From assembly GCA_023138835.1 (NCBI GenBank), contig JAGLOP010000001.1:1-64000 (forward strand): a DNA stretch of 64,000 nt, in the 5' to 3' direction. Below the pieces are notes generated by a model that worked only from the letters and a program-made list of their open reading frames with translations, did not search any database and was not told the DNA's origin. Source of the stretch: Arcobacteraceae bacterium (lineage in GTDB: Bacteria; Campylobacterota; Campylobacteria; Campylobacterales; Arcobacteraceae). Below, in pieces: positions 8,350-16,273 of the stretch. Positions within the stretch are counted from its first letter, which is position 1; every line of letters begins with the position of its first letter. The position numbers and the translations under genes were made by a program.

Positions 8350-10191
8350 TTATATAGGTAAAGTTATAACGAACTCTGCTCCAACATGATTTTTATTATT
8401 ATATTCATAATTCACATTATTAGCTTCAATAGTTCCACTCATCTTATCAACTATTAACTCATATGTCATATGCAGCCCAAGTCCTGTTCCTTGACTTTTA
8501 TGTTTGGTTGTAAAATATGGTTCAAATACTTTAGGTAATATATCATCCGGTATTCCTCCTCCACTATCTTGAAATCTTATTATCACATTATTAGCATTTT
8601 TTTCTGTTGTAATAAATAAAAATCTATCATCCTCTTTTTGCTCTTTTAGTACATCTTTTGCATTATTAAATATATTGATAAGAGCTTGGGTTAATTCATT
8701 TTTATAACTATCTATTATTATATCTTCTTGTAAATTTAATATTATATTTATATTATAATTCTTAATCGGACCTTCAACTAGATGTAACAAACTGTCAATC
8801 TCATCCTTTAAATTAAAAATGGTTCTTTTTCTATCACCTTTTATAAAATCGGTAAAATCATCAATTGTTTTTGATAGGTATTGTGCATTATTATTGATAA
8901 TATCGCAAGTTTTAAAAAACTCTTTATCTTCAAGCATATTATATTCTTTTTGCATTTTCATACCTGTAGCACCTGTTGATATTACGGATAAAGGCTGTCT
9001 CCACTGATGAGCAATATTTCCTATCATCTCACCCATTGCTGCCATTTTTGATTGTTGAATTAGCAAAAGTTCTTGCTTCTTTTCTTTTGAGATATCAGAT
9101 ATATTTGCTACTACAATAGCATTATTTGGTTTATATTTTGAACCAATTGATATTTGGATAGGAAAAATCTCACCATTTTTTCGAATTGCTTCTGACTCAT
9201 GTGATTTACCCATAATATTAGATGAGATACCTGTGGTTAGAAATTTTGTACAAGCTCTAATATGATCTTTTTTATATTTCTCAGGGATAATTCTTAAAAC
9301 TTCCCTAGTTCCCAGCATTTCAGCTTTTGTCCATCCAAACAACTCTTCTGCTTTTGCATTATATGTTGTTATTTTACCACTCCAATCTATTGCTATGATT
9401 GCATTATTATTTGATTCTATAACTGTTTCTTCATATATCTCTTTTTTATGCAGCTCATCTACTTGTGCTTTAAATATATATTTTTTTTCAATCATTATAT
9501 ATAATAATATTATAATAAAAAACACTATAATTAAAAAAGAAAAGTTTTTTAAAATATAATCACTTTGAACAAATACAAAATCAATAGGGATTGCAACAGA
9601 GATTATACCCCTCAAATCTCCAGTTTTATAGTCAAACGACCTATCACCGTATTTATTAATAAGTTTATTATACATAGCTTCTTTTACATCAACATACGGT
9701 TTTCCATGACAAGATAAACAAGCTTCTTTAACATAAATAGGTGTACTGTATCGCAAAACTGACCTATTCTTCATTTTTGTGATTTCCCAATGGGAATCTT
9801 TTATCTCTTTATCTTCATATTTTTCTAAAATTTCTCTCTCATAATCATCTGGAACATTTTTATTATTTCGATATTTAAGTGAAGTTTGTTTTATATAAAA
9901 ACCATATTGCTTATACATCTCTTTGCTTATGTGAGATCCAACATAAGCCGGTGCTAATGCAAAATCATCTAATGTATCATCTACAATTGGTGTTTTAGGT
10001 GCAACACTTGCCATATAAGCTCTAGTAATTAAGAGCTGGTTTGTCATTTGCTTTGCTTGAGAAATTGAACTGTCAATTGCATGAGATCTTATATTTTCAC
10101 TGATAAAGTAAACAGATATAGATATAACTACAATCAATGTCAATAATAAAGCAGTATTAATTAATAATTTTAATTTTATAAACTTGTTCAT
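8350..10191 (-). CDS. Sensor histidine kinase with Tll0287-like (CxxCH) and PAS domains
   Basis: A 613-aa membrane kinase. A transmembrane helix (about residues 8-30) is followed by a periplasmic Tll0287-like (DUF3365) domain carrying CLSCH, a c-type heme attachment motif, then a second membrane helix (about 217-235). A PAS domain (about 255-370, IIAIDWSGKITTYNAKAEELFGW) leads to a dimerisation helix with phospho-acceptor His in [11 protein letters not shown] and an HATPase with N (NIFNNAKD), G1 (DSGGGIP) and G2 (GTGLGLHM) boxes. The covalent heme suggests redox or gas sensing (inference). No response regulator is adjacent; a sister kinase lies 46 bp upstream. Confidence 0.92.
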   Translation of the reverse strand: MNKFIKLKLLINTALLLTLIVVISISVYFISENIRSHAIDSSISQAKQMTNQLLITRAYMASVAPKTPIVDDTLDDFALAPAYVGSHISKEMYKQYGFYIKQTSLKYRNNKNVPDDYEREILEKYEDKEIKDSHWEITKMKNRSVLRYSTPIYVKEACLSCHGKPYVDVKEAMYNKLINKYGDRSFDYKTGDLRGIISVAIPIDFVFVQSDYILKNFSFLIIVFFIIILLYIMIEKKYIFKAQVDELHKKEIYEETVIESNNNAIIAIDWSGKITTYNAKAEELFGWTKAEMLGTREVLRIIPEKYKKDHIRACTKFLTTGISSNIMGKSHESEAIRKNGEIFPIQISIGSKYKPNNAIVVANISDISKEKKQELLLIQQSKMAAMGEMIGNIAHQWRQPLSVISTGATGMKMQKEYNMLEDKEFFKTCDIINNNAQYLSKTIDDFTDFIKGDRKRTIFNLKDEIDSLLHLVEGPIKNYNINIILNLQEDIIIDSYKNELTQALINIFNNAKDVLKEQKEDDRFLFITTEKNANNVIIRFQDSGGGIPDDILPKVFEPYFTTKHKSQGTGLGLHMTYELIVDKMSGTIEANNVNYEYNNKNHVGAEFVITLPI

Positions 10192-10237
10192 GATGTCAAT
10201 TCTATCATATACAAACTAAAAGTATAAATTATTACAA

Positions 10238-12319
10238 TTAAATATCAAGCGGCAACTCGATAAAAAACTTAGCACCATTGTTGGTATTCTTAACATATAG
10301 TTTTCCTTTTAAGCTTTCACGAATTATTCTATAACTCATATGAAGTCCAAGTCCTGTTCCTTGAGATTGGTGTTTAGTTGTGAAGTATGGGTCAAAGATT
10401 TTAGGCAATATATCTTCTGGAATTCCACCACCATTATCTTCAATAGTTATAACAACTTTATCTTCTTGTTTTTTTAAATTTAATTTTATCCAAGCATTTT
10501 TTATATTCTTTTCTAATAAAATATCTTTTGCATTATTGAGTATATTTATCATAACTTGAGATAGTTCACCAACTATAAAAGTTATTTTTATAGGATTAAA
10601 ATAATCAATATTATTTTTAAGCTCTATATGGTTATCCTTCATAGTAGAAGCAATAATATTTAAAGCCATATCAATTCTTTCTTGAAGTATAACCTCTTTA
10701 ATTTCTTTTTTTTCTTTTATAAAATCTCTAAAGGTATCTATTGTTTCAGATAAAAAGTTTGCATTTTCTACTATATAATCCATATAACTTGGTATCTCTT
10801 TATCGTTTAATATTCCAAATTCATAATTTACTTTTAGTCCAGATGCTGCAGTAGAAATCACACTTAAAGGTTGTCTCCATTGATGAGCAATATTTCCTAT
10901 CATTTCACCCATAGATGCCATTTTCTCTGATGCAAAAAGTTGTAAATCCTTATTAACTAACTCTGTAATATCTGAAAAAGTAATAACATAAACATCTTTT
11001 TCATTAATTTCTATACCACTTGTAGATATTTTAAATATATGACAATGATAATCTTTATCTTCTATTTTTACTTTGTGTGGTTCATTCAAATCTTCTAAAA
11101 GTATATCTATCCAAAATTTTCCATCTTTTTCTTTTTGTAGATAACCAATTTCATCTATAAAAAAATCACATATACAATCATGCTCTTTCTCAAAATCTTC
11201 TAGAGTTTTATATCCAAAAAAATCAAGCATAGTCTGGTTTGCCTGCACTATATGAACTCCGTCTGAAAGAAAAACAAAGTTTGCTTGAGCATTTAATATT
11301 TGTACAGTTTTATGTTCTGATTCTTCTAGTTTTTTTGTTCGCTCAACTACTTTATCTTCTAAATTATTATTTAATTCTTGAAGTTCTTTATTTAATTCTA
11401 TTTTATATATAATAAATAAAATTAAAGTAATTAATAGTGAGATAATGGTAGATATTATAATAGATTCTTGTTGGGATTCTTGTTTTATTTGTTGTAAAGA
11501 ATTTAATTGGGATTTTTTTACAGAGATCACAACTTTGTATGGAAATCCAGTCAAGCCTTTTTGTGTTATATATTGGTTTTTATCTGTCATAATATCCTTT
11601 AAATATATACCACGTTTCTGTTGTTTAGAAAAAGAACAAGCATGATCTAAATGGAAATTAATTTGATTGTCATTTTCTATTAAAAATATATCATACAATG
11701 TAGTTTTAAACGTACTTTCAAATATATCTGTAATATTATAATTAATTACTATATAAAAAATTTCATTTGATATTTTAACCTTTTTTACAACTCTTGTAGT
11801 ATGTATATGAGGTATCTCTATTTTTCCATGCTCGATATTTAAATCGAACTTTGAAAAATATATATCATTTACATTGATATTTTTTGCTTCTTGATAATAA
11901 TACCTGCTAGATTTATCCTGAAGAGATGTTGCTTTCTTTACATTTTTACTTTTCTCTAAATCATACCTTACTAACTCCATACCATCACTACTAAGCAATC
12001 GCAACTGAAATATCCCTATATCTGGCAAAAAATGATTTTTAAGTATATCTGATACTACACTTTCATCATATTCTTTTAATTCATTTGTAATATTTGATAA
12101 AATATTTGAATAGTTTTTTATAGTTGTCAGCCTATTTAATATTATATCCATCTGATTATCAAGTTTTGGAACTCCTTCACTATGTAAAAAAGAAATTCGT
12201 TGTTTAAAATCTTCTTCAATTGAATAGAAACCAACTCCTACCTGAAACAAGAAAGTTACAAAAAAAGTAACCAAAAGAATTATTAAATAATTTTTAGAAT
12301 TTTTTACATTACCAACCAT
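10238..12319 (-). CDS. Sensor histidine kinase with extracytoplasmic sensor and PAS domain
   Basis: A 693-aa membrane kinase. Two membrane helices (about residues 10-30 and 288-308) enclose a periplasmic domain that looks like a dCache/Cache-type ligand domain ([11 protein letters not shown]...[23 protein letters not shown]). A coiled coil and a PAS domain with the motif EHDCICDFF follow, then the phospho-acceptor box [15 protein letters not shown] and an HATPase with [15 protein letters not shown] and GTGLGLHM. It shares its kinase core with the proteins at 8350-10191 and 54952-57069, so these are paralogues. It forms a two-gene unit with the downstream kinase. Ligand unknown. Confidence 0.92.
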   Translation of the reverse strand: MVGNVKNSKNYLIILLVTFFVTFLFQVGVGFYSIEEDFKQRISFLHSEGVPKLDNQMDIILNRLTTIKNYSNILSNITNELKEYDESVVSDILKNHFLPDIGIFQLRLLSSDGMELVRYDLEKSKNVKKATSLQDKSSRYYYQEAKNINVNDIYFSKFDLNIEHGKIEIPHIHTTRVVKKVKISNEIFYIVINYNITDIFESTFKTTLYDIFLIENDNQINFHLDHACSFSKQQKRGIYLKDIMTDKNQYITQKGLTGFPYKVVISVKKSQLNSLQQIKQESQQESIIISTIISLLITLILFIIYKIELNKELQELNNNLEDKVVERTKKLEESEHKTVQILNAQANFVFLSDGVHIVQANQTMLDFFGYKTLEDFEKEHDCICDFFIDEIGYLQKEKDGKFWIDILLEDLNEPHKVKIEDKDYHCHIFKISTSGIEINEKDVYVITFSDITELVNKDLQLFASEKMASMGEMIGNIAHQWRQPLSVISTAASGLKVNYEFGILNDKEIPSYMDYIVENANFLSETIDTFRDFIKEKKEIKEVILQERIDMALNIIASTMKDNHIELKNNIDYFNPIKITFIVGELSQVMINILNNAKDILLEKNIKNAWIKLNLKKQEDKVVITIEDNGGGIPEDILPKIFDPYFTTKHQSQGTGLGLHMSYRIIRESLKGKLYVKNTNNGAKFFIELPLDI

Positions 12320-12399
12320 ATACTATTCTTATAACTCCCTTCATATAAAAGCTTTTTTTATTGTTATATATAACATTATAACCAAAGATATTTATATAT

Positions 12400-12510
12400 A
12401 TGATTAATTTAATTCAAACTACTATTCATAGTTATAAGCTTTTAATCGACTTAGGGGGAAATTTTATCTTATTTTGTTACGATATGGTTACAGTTGAAAA
12501 AGTAATTTAG
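12400..12510 (+). pseudogene. Integrase remnant 1 (C-terminal end only)
   Basis: An open frame reads TTIHSYKLLI-DLGGNFILFCYD then MVTVEKVI and stop (TAG 12508-12510). It aligns with the end of the intact integrase at 22409-23509 (VTLAHYASII...NLGKNFSLFGHD), including the catalytic-tyrosine position. The body of the gene is missing. It sits 30 bases before rnpB-end copy 1, as the intact integrase sits before its own att site. It marks the right end of an element that is otherwise lost. Confidence 0.7.
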
Positions 12511-12539
12511 TGCAATCCCTTTATATAAAAGGCTTACAG

Positions 12540-12566
12540 TAAATAGGCACAGCGGTAAGCTGAGTT
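12540..12566 (-). repeat. att copy 1: duplicate of the rnpB 3' end
   Basis: Twenty-seven bases matching the rnpB 3' terminus (copy 4 at 23516-23545) with a few changes: TAGGCACAGC then GGTAAGCTGAGTT. A CCTTT/AAAGG hairpin lies just to its left, as at copy 2. Confidence 0.75.
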
Positions 12567-12710
12567 TTTGCAAACCTTTTAAATATAGGGTTTATAATAA
12601 AATTGTGACAGCTACATTATGATTTCGTATGCTTTGTGACACACTTTTGACACAATTTTTATATCTATTAATTAGTTTATATAATATGATATATTTATAA
12701 AATTTAGAAT

Positions 12711-12821
12711 AGTCGCAAAATTAGTCGCACTCTTTTTATATATTTATAATGCTAATATTTTATATATAGTCGATATTTAGATAGATATATCTATATAATT
12801 AGTCGCGAAATTAGTCGCACT
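12711..12821. repeat. Pair of 21-bp direct repeats upstream of fic
   Basis: AGTCGC(A/G)AAATTAGTCGCACT occurs at 12711-12731 and 12801-12821 with one mismatch, and each copy itself contains AGTCGC twice, 12 bases apart. They lie in the 310-bp AT-rich leader between att copy 1 and fic. They could be integrase arm sites or operators. The rest of 12320-12876 holds the integrase remnant, att copy 1, and at 12611-12660 a block (GTGACAG...) similar to the left end of the 8.4-kb element. Confidence 0.65.
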
Positions 12822-12876
12822 TTCCTTGTAATTATAATTTAATTATGATAGAATCATTTCAATACAAAGGATAAGT

Positions 12877-14067
12877 ATGGATTTTACGCCAATAATACCA
12901 CAAAAACTTGATGGAACTATAGATGACACACTTTTAGCTAAAGCTGAAAATGTATGTATCCAAAGTGCTAAGATGATTGGTAATTATAATGTAAAAGTAA
13001 TTGAAGAAGTAAAAGAGCTTCTAAGAATGGTTAATAGCTATTATTCAAATAAGATTGAATCAGAAGGAACTCATCCTATTAATATTGAAAAAGCTATGAG
13101 ACAAGAGTATTCTAGCGATGAAAAAGCAAGAAATTTACAATTACTATCTGTTGCTCATATTTCTACACAAAGCTTTGTAGAAAATACTTGCAAAGATATA
13201 AATCCATATTCAAAAGAATTTATTAAAAGTATTCATAATAAATTTTACTCTCAAGAAGGAATGGATTCATTTTTGGAAATAAAAAATGATAAAGAAACAA
13301 TAACAATGCATCCAGGAGAACTAAGAAATAGGGATGTGAAAATAGGGCATCACATTCCTATTTTATACAGTGAACTAAATAGTACAATGGATAAGTATGA
13401 AAGTTTTTATAAACCCAAGAAACAAACTCAAGCTACTAAACTGATATATGCATTAGCTTCACACCATAGATTGGCTTGGATACATCCTTTTTTAGATGGT
13501 AATGGTAGAACATCTAGGTTAGTATTAGATGGAGCATTAATGAATATGGATTTACAAGGTTATGGACTTTGGAATATATCAAGAGGTCTTGCTAGAAAAT
13601 CAGATGAATATAAATTAAATTTAGCATTTGCTGATTCTAAAAGATTAGATGATTTAGATGGAAGAGGGGCATTATCAAATAAAGAGTTAACAAAGTATGT
13701 TAATTTTATGTTAGATATTGCATTAGACCAAGTTGAATATATGAGTGAACAGTTGCAATTATCAACATTAAGTAAAAGAATTGAGAATTATATTGAATTT
13801 GCTAAAAATGGAATGTATAAAAATACTATACCTTTACCTAAACACACAGAATCTCTATTAAAAGAGTTATTAATATGTGGCGAATTAGAAAGAGCAGAAG
13901 TACAAAATATTATAGGAACTAAAGATAGGGTTGCATCTTCATTGGTTAAAGAGCTAATAGAAAGAAACTATATAAAATCTGATACACCTAGAGGTAAGAT
14001 TAGAATAAAGTTTAATACGCATTTTGCAATGAGGTTATTTCCTGAACTTATGCCTGATATGGATTAG
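12877..14067 (+). CDS. Fic-domain protein (probable AMP-transferase)
   Basis: A 396-aa Fic/DOC enzyme, a family that usually transfers AMP from ATP to a target protein. The full catalytic motif HPFLDGNGRTSR is at residues 203-214. An N-terminal helix carries SNKIES at 57-62, close to the class II self-inhibitory motif (S/T)xxxE(G/N) but with Ser in the last place. The C-terminal ~80 residues form a winged-helix-like domain (LLICGELERAEVQNIIGTKDRVASSLVKELIERNYI), which may bind DNA. AAAGGA precedes the ATG, and a TAGAAT -10 box lies at 12847-12852. It is the only cargo of a small element between att copies 1 and 2. The target is unknown. Confidence 0.9.
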   Translation: MDFTPIIPQKLDGTIDDTLLAKAENVCIQSAKMIGNYNVKVIEEVKELLRMVNSYYSNKIESEGTHPINIEKAMRQEYSSDEKARNLQLLSVAHISTQSFVENTCKDINPYSKEFIKSIHNKFYSQEGMDSFLEIKNDKETITMHPGELRNRDVKIGHHIPILYSELNSTMDKYESFYKPKKQTQATKLIYALASHHRLAWIHPFLDGNGRTSRLVLDGALMNMDLQGYGLWNISRGLARKSDEYKLNLAFADSKRLDDLDGRGALSNKELTKYVNFMLDIALDQVEYMSEQLQLSTLSKRIENYIEFAKNGMYKNTIPLPKHTESLLKELLICGELERAEVQNIIGTKDRVASSLVKELIERNYIKSDTPRGKIRIKFNTHFAMRLFPELMPDMD

Positions 14068-14089
14068 ATTGATACGATTTTTCTATTAA

Positions 14090-14194
14090 CATGAACATTA
14101 TGCTAGTGTGATTAATAGTAAAAATATTGACTTAGAAAAAGACTTTAGCTTGTTTCGTTACGATATGGTTACAGTTGAAAAAGTAATTTACTGA
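14090..14194 (+). pseudogene. Integrase remnant 2 (C-terminal end only)
   Basis: The frame opens just after a stop at 14087 and reads HEHYASVINSKNIDLEKD, then FSLFRYDMVTVEKVIY and stop. The intact integrase has HYASIINPELVNLGKNFSLFGHDL at the same place, so this is a clear homologue, including the catalytic Tyr. Only the last 34 codons survive, 22 bases after the fic stop, so cargo has replaced or deleted the gene body. Confidence 0.85.
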
Positions 14195-14221
14195 AATTCC
14201 TTTATATAAAAGGGCTTACAG

Positions 14222-14248
14222 TAAATAGGCACAGCTATAAGCTGTATT
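14222..14248 (-). repeat. att copy 2: duplicate of the rnpB 3' end
   Basis: TAAATAGGCACAGC then TATAAGCTGTATT, a degenerate copy of the rnpB end. About 70 bases to its left are nearly identical to the left flank of copy 1 (both contain ACGATATGGTTACAGTTGAA), showing that the two flanks descend from one element family. Confidence 0.75.
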
Positions 14249-14313
14249 CTATAAATTGCTACATAGCCTTGTAGTAAGGACTTTGCTAAATATATTTAAA
14301 TAAATTAACACGG

Positions 14314-14667
14314 TTATTTATTTAAAATATCTTCTACTATTTTAAGTATTCTTGGAATATCATATCTTAGACTATCTTCAACAAGACCTAAACTAACTCC
14401 ATCATAGTCATGTGATATAAAATTACGAACATCAATCATCCCTTTAATATCAACTTTATCAAAAGGAGTTAAAATATATGCATTTATTTTTTCTAACTTA
14501 TTAAATTGTTCTGCAATAGCTACAAGTAACATTAAAATTGCTGGTTGTCCTTCAATTTCATCTTCTAAAGCTTTTACTATGCCACCATGTCTTTCCGTGA
14601 TAGTAATAATAGAAGTTAATTTTTTATGTACAGATTTTATTCTAACTAATTCATCTTCATTATACAT
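14314..14667 (-). CDS. hepT: HepT-like HEPN toxin
   Basis: A 117-aa, mostly helical HEPN (DUF86) protein, the toxin half of a MntA/HepT pair. The HEPN active-site motif RNFISHDY (R81, H86, Y88; Rx4HxY) is intact, consistent with an RNase toxin. Its start overlaps the end of the antitoxin gene by 8 bp, so the pair is translationally coupled, antitoxin first. In characterised pairs MntA adds AMP to the Tyr of this motif and silences the toxin; that this pair works the same way is inference. Confidence 0.9.
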   Translation of the reverse strand: MYNEDELVRIKSVHKKLTSIITITERHGGIVKALEDEIEGQPAILMLLVAIAEQFNKLEKINAYILTPFDKVDIKGMIDVRNFISHDYDGVSLGLVEDSLRYDIPRILKIVEDILNK

Positions 14668-14980
14668 ATATAGCCTTATTTAAAATATATGTATTGTTAT
14701 GGTCTAATAAACCTTGTTTATCTGTAAAATCAATATTTTTATCAAAAGTATTTTCAAGAATAGATTTTAACTCAGCTAATTTACTATAGGCACTAAAACC
14801 TCTATTTATCTTTGAGAACTGTGGAGTAGTTTCAATTAAAATATCAATATCACTATCTTCTCTTGCTTCATCTCTTGAATATGAACCAAAAAGACCAAGT
14901 AAGTTTACTCCTTCTTTTTCAAAAGTGGGTTGCATACTTTTTAACTTGGTAAGTATTATATCCTTTGTTAAAATTGACAT
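14660..14980 (-). CDS. mntA: MntA-like nucleotidyltransferase antitoxin
   Basis: A 106-aa minimal nucleotidyltransferase. The signature GSYSRDEAREDSDIDILIE (G32-S33, D44, D46) fits GSx10DxD, leaving catalytic metal ligands intact. Known MntA proteins AMPylate the cognate HepT. AAAGGAGT precedes the ATG. It is the promoter-proximal gene of a two-gene operon that is the only recognisable content of the 0.9-kb segment between att copies 2 and 3. Confidence 0.9.
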   Translation of the reverse strand: MSILTKDIILTKLKSMQPTFEKEGVNLLGLFGSYSRDEAREDSDIDILIETTPQFSKINRGFSAYSKLAELKSILENTFDKNIDFTDKQGLLDHNNTYILNKAIYV

Positions 14981-15067
14981 TTTAAATACTCCTTTCTAAA
15001 TTTATGTACGATTATATCATATAAACTTATAAAAACTTCCTACTAATAAAAGTTCAAATAAAATTGT

Positions 15068-15136
15068 TTTATCCTCGATTACGATTGCTTGATGAACTTA
15101 TTAGTCTATGCTATTGGGGTCATTCCATGTAGATAA
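15068..15136 (+). pseudogene. Possible integrase remnant 3
   Basis: A short open stretch reads FILDYDCLMNLLVYAIG and ends at a TAA six to seven bases before att copy 3, the same spacing as the intact integrase has to its att site. The DNA resembles the CACGATT arm region at 23456-23476. Similarity is weak. Apart from this, 14981-15276 holds att copy 3, a hairpin and arm repeats. Confidence 0.3.
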
Positions 15137-15141
15137 CTGCA

Positions 15142-15171
15142 TATAAAGTAGGCACAGCTGTAAGCTGAGTT
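15142..15171 (-). repeat. att copy 3 (left end of the 8.4-kb element)
   Basis: Thirty bases, 29 identical to 23516-23545 (the true rnpB 3' end); the only change is C for T in TAGG(C/T)ACAGC. Together the two copies bound the intact element. Confidence 0.9.
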
Positions 15172-15179
15172 CAAATTAG

Positions 15180-15205
15180 CCCTATAAACACTATGTTTAC
15201 AAGGG
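15180..15205. repeat. Hairpin just inside the left end of the 8.4-kb element
   Basis: CCCT-A-TAAACA-cta-TGTTTA-C-AAGGG can fold into a strong stem. It may terminate the restriction gene (minus strand) or be part of the recombination site. There is no long T-run. Confidence 0.5.
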
Positions 15206-15239
15206 TATCGTGACAGATATACTATGTTTTTTGATGATT

Positions 15240-15262
15240 TTAGGCACGATTTAGGCACGATT
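15240..15262. repeat. Left arm-type repeats, 11-bp period
   Basis: TTAGGCACGAT occurs twice in tandem. A matching pair (TCACGATTTGG, GCACGATTG) with the same 11-bp period lies inside the 3' end of the integrase gene at 23456-23476. Paired arm sites at both element ends are typical of tyrosine-integrase binding. Confidence 0.55.
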
Positions 15263-15276
15263 TATAATATTAAATA

Positions 15277-16149
15277 CTAAAGTTTTTCTTTGCAAATAGG
15301 ACATTTAAATAAATCCTTAGATACAGATTTTATTGTTGTTTGAAATATACATTCGCCATGTTTCCAAGTTAATTTTCTACTTATACTGTATTGTTCAGAT
15401 TCAATTAATTGTATATTCTTATCAGATTCTATTCTTAATATATCTGGGCATTTTTCTTTAAGTAAAAAATTAATGTCATATGCTCTTAAAAATAATTTTT
15501 TAAACTGGTCTGCTTCTTTTAATTCAAAATCATCAGTCAATATTTGTTGAATTTTATTATACATTTTTTGTAAAGCATTGGGGTCATCTGTTAATAATTC
15601 ATAAAAACTTTTACCATCTATTTTTCTAATATCACTTCTCTTAGGTCTATTAGTCTTCGTTATATTGTCAGATGGAGTAAATTCAGAATTAAATTGTAAT
15701 GGTTTTTTCGGAATAATTTCTACATAATAACCAGTATACTCACTATACTTATCCATTTCTAATAATGAAACCATATCATCATAAATTTCTTTTTTATGAT
15801 TACCTTTAGTTGTATTATGTTTATTTTTTATTTCGGCAATAATTTTCTTTTTATGACATACTATATCAACAACTTCACCCACACCTAAATCTTCAATATC
15901 TTTAATATTAGCAAGTAATTTTTGATGCAAATCCCCAATTATATTTTGTAAAGTTTTTTGATTTTGTCTTGCTTGTTCTGATTTTATCCAATTATCATAA
16001 TCTAAGTTATTAATACTTGCTTCTATTATTGAAGAAAATGGGTCTATAACTTCTGAATGAATATCTTTCTTTTTTGTGCATTCTCTAAATTCTTTAATCA
16101 TTGTGCTTATTATTTCTTTAATGTTTTCATTATCTCTTAAAAATTCCAT
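15277..16149 (-). CDS. Type II restriction endonuclease, Eco47II-like
   Basis: A 290-aa protein that resembles the Eco47II/Sau96I restriction family. Key signals are IIGDLHQKLL, then DLGVGEVVDIVC, then IAEIKNKHNTTKGNHK, which supplies the D...ExK nuclease residues and the family's KHNTTKG signature. The C-terminus ends in CPICKEKL, with an upstream Cys (HGECIF), possibly a small zinc site. It is divergent from the cytosine methyltransferase 124 bp away, the usual layout of a type II pair. The family recognises GGNCC/GGWCC-type sites; the actual specificity here is inferred and untested. Confidence 0.8.
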   Translation of the reverse strand: MEFLRDNENIKEIISTMIKEFRECTKKKDIHSEVIDPFSSIIEASINNLDYDNWIKSEQARQNQKTLQNIIGDLHQKLLANIKDIEDLGVGEVVDIVCHKKKIIAEIKNKHNTTKGNHKKEIYDDMVSLLEMDKYSEYTGYYVEIIPKKPLQFNSEFTPSDNITKTNRPKRSDIRKIDGKSFYELLTDDPNALQKMYNKIQQILTDDFELKEADQFKKLFLRAYDINFLLKEKCPDILRIESDKNIQLIESEQYSISRKLTWKHGECIFQTTIKSVSKDLFKCPICKEKL

Positions 16150-16185
16150 ACTAACCCTTAAATTTATATATTTTTTAATAAATAA

Positions 16186-16237
16186 TGTATTGTAGTATTA
16201 TTTTTTATAAGTAATACTTAATATAAAATTCAATACA
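16186..16237. promoter_or_regulatory. Nested inverted repeats between restriction and methyltransferase genes
   Basis: The outer arms TGTATTG/CAATACA (16186-16192, 16231-16237) enclose inner arms AGTATTA/TAATACT (16194-16200, 16212-16218). They sit between divergent starts, a good place for the HTH of the methyltransferase to balance expression of both genes. Function inferred. Confidence 0.45.
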
Positions 16238-16273
16238 ATAACCCTTCATAATGTTACATAAGGTGGGTATAAA

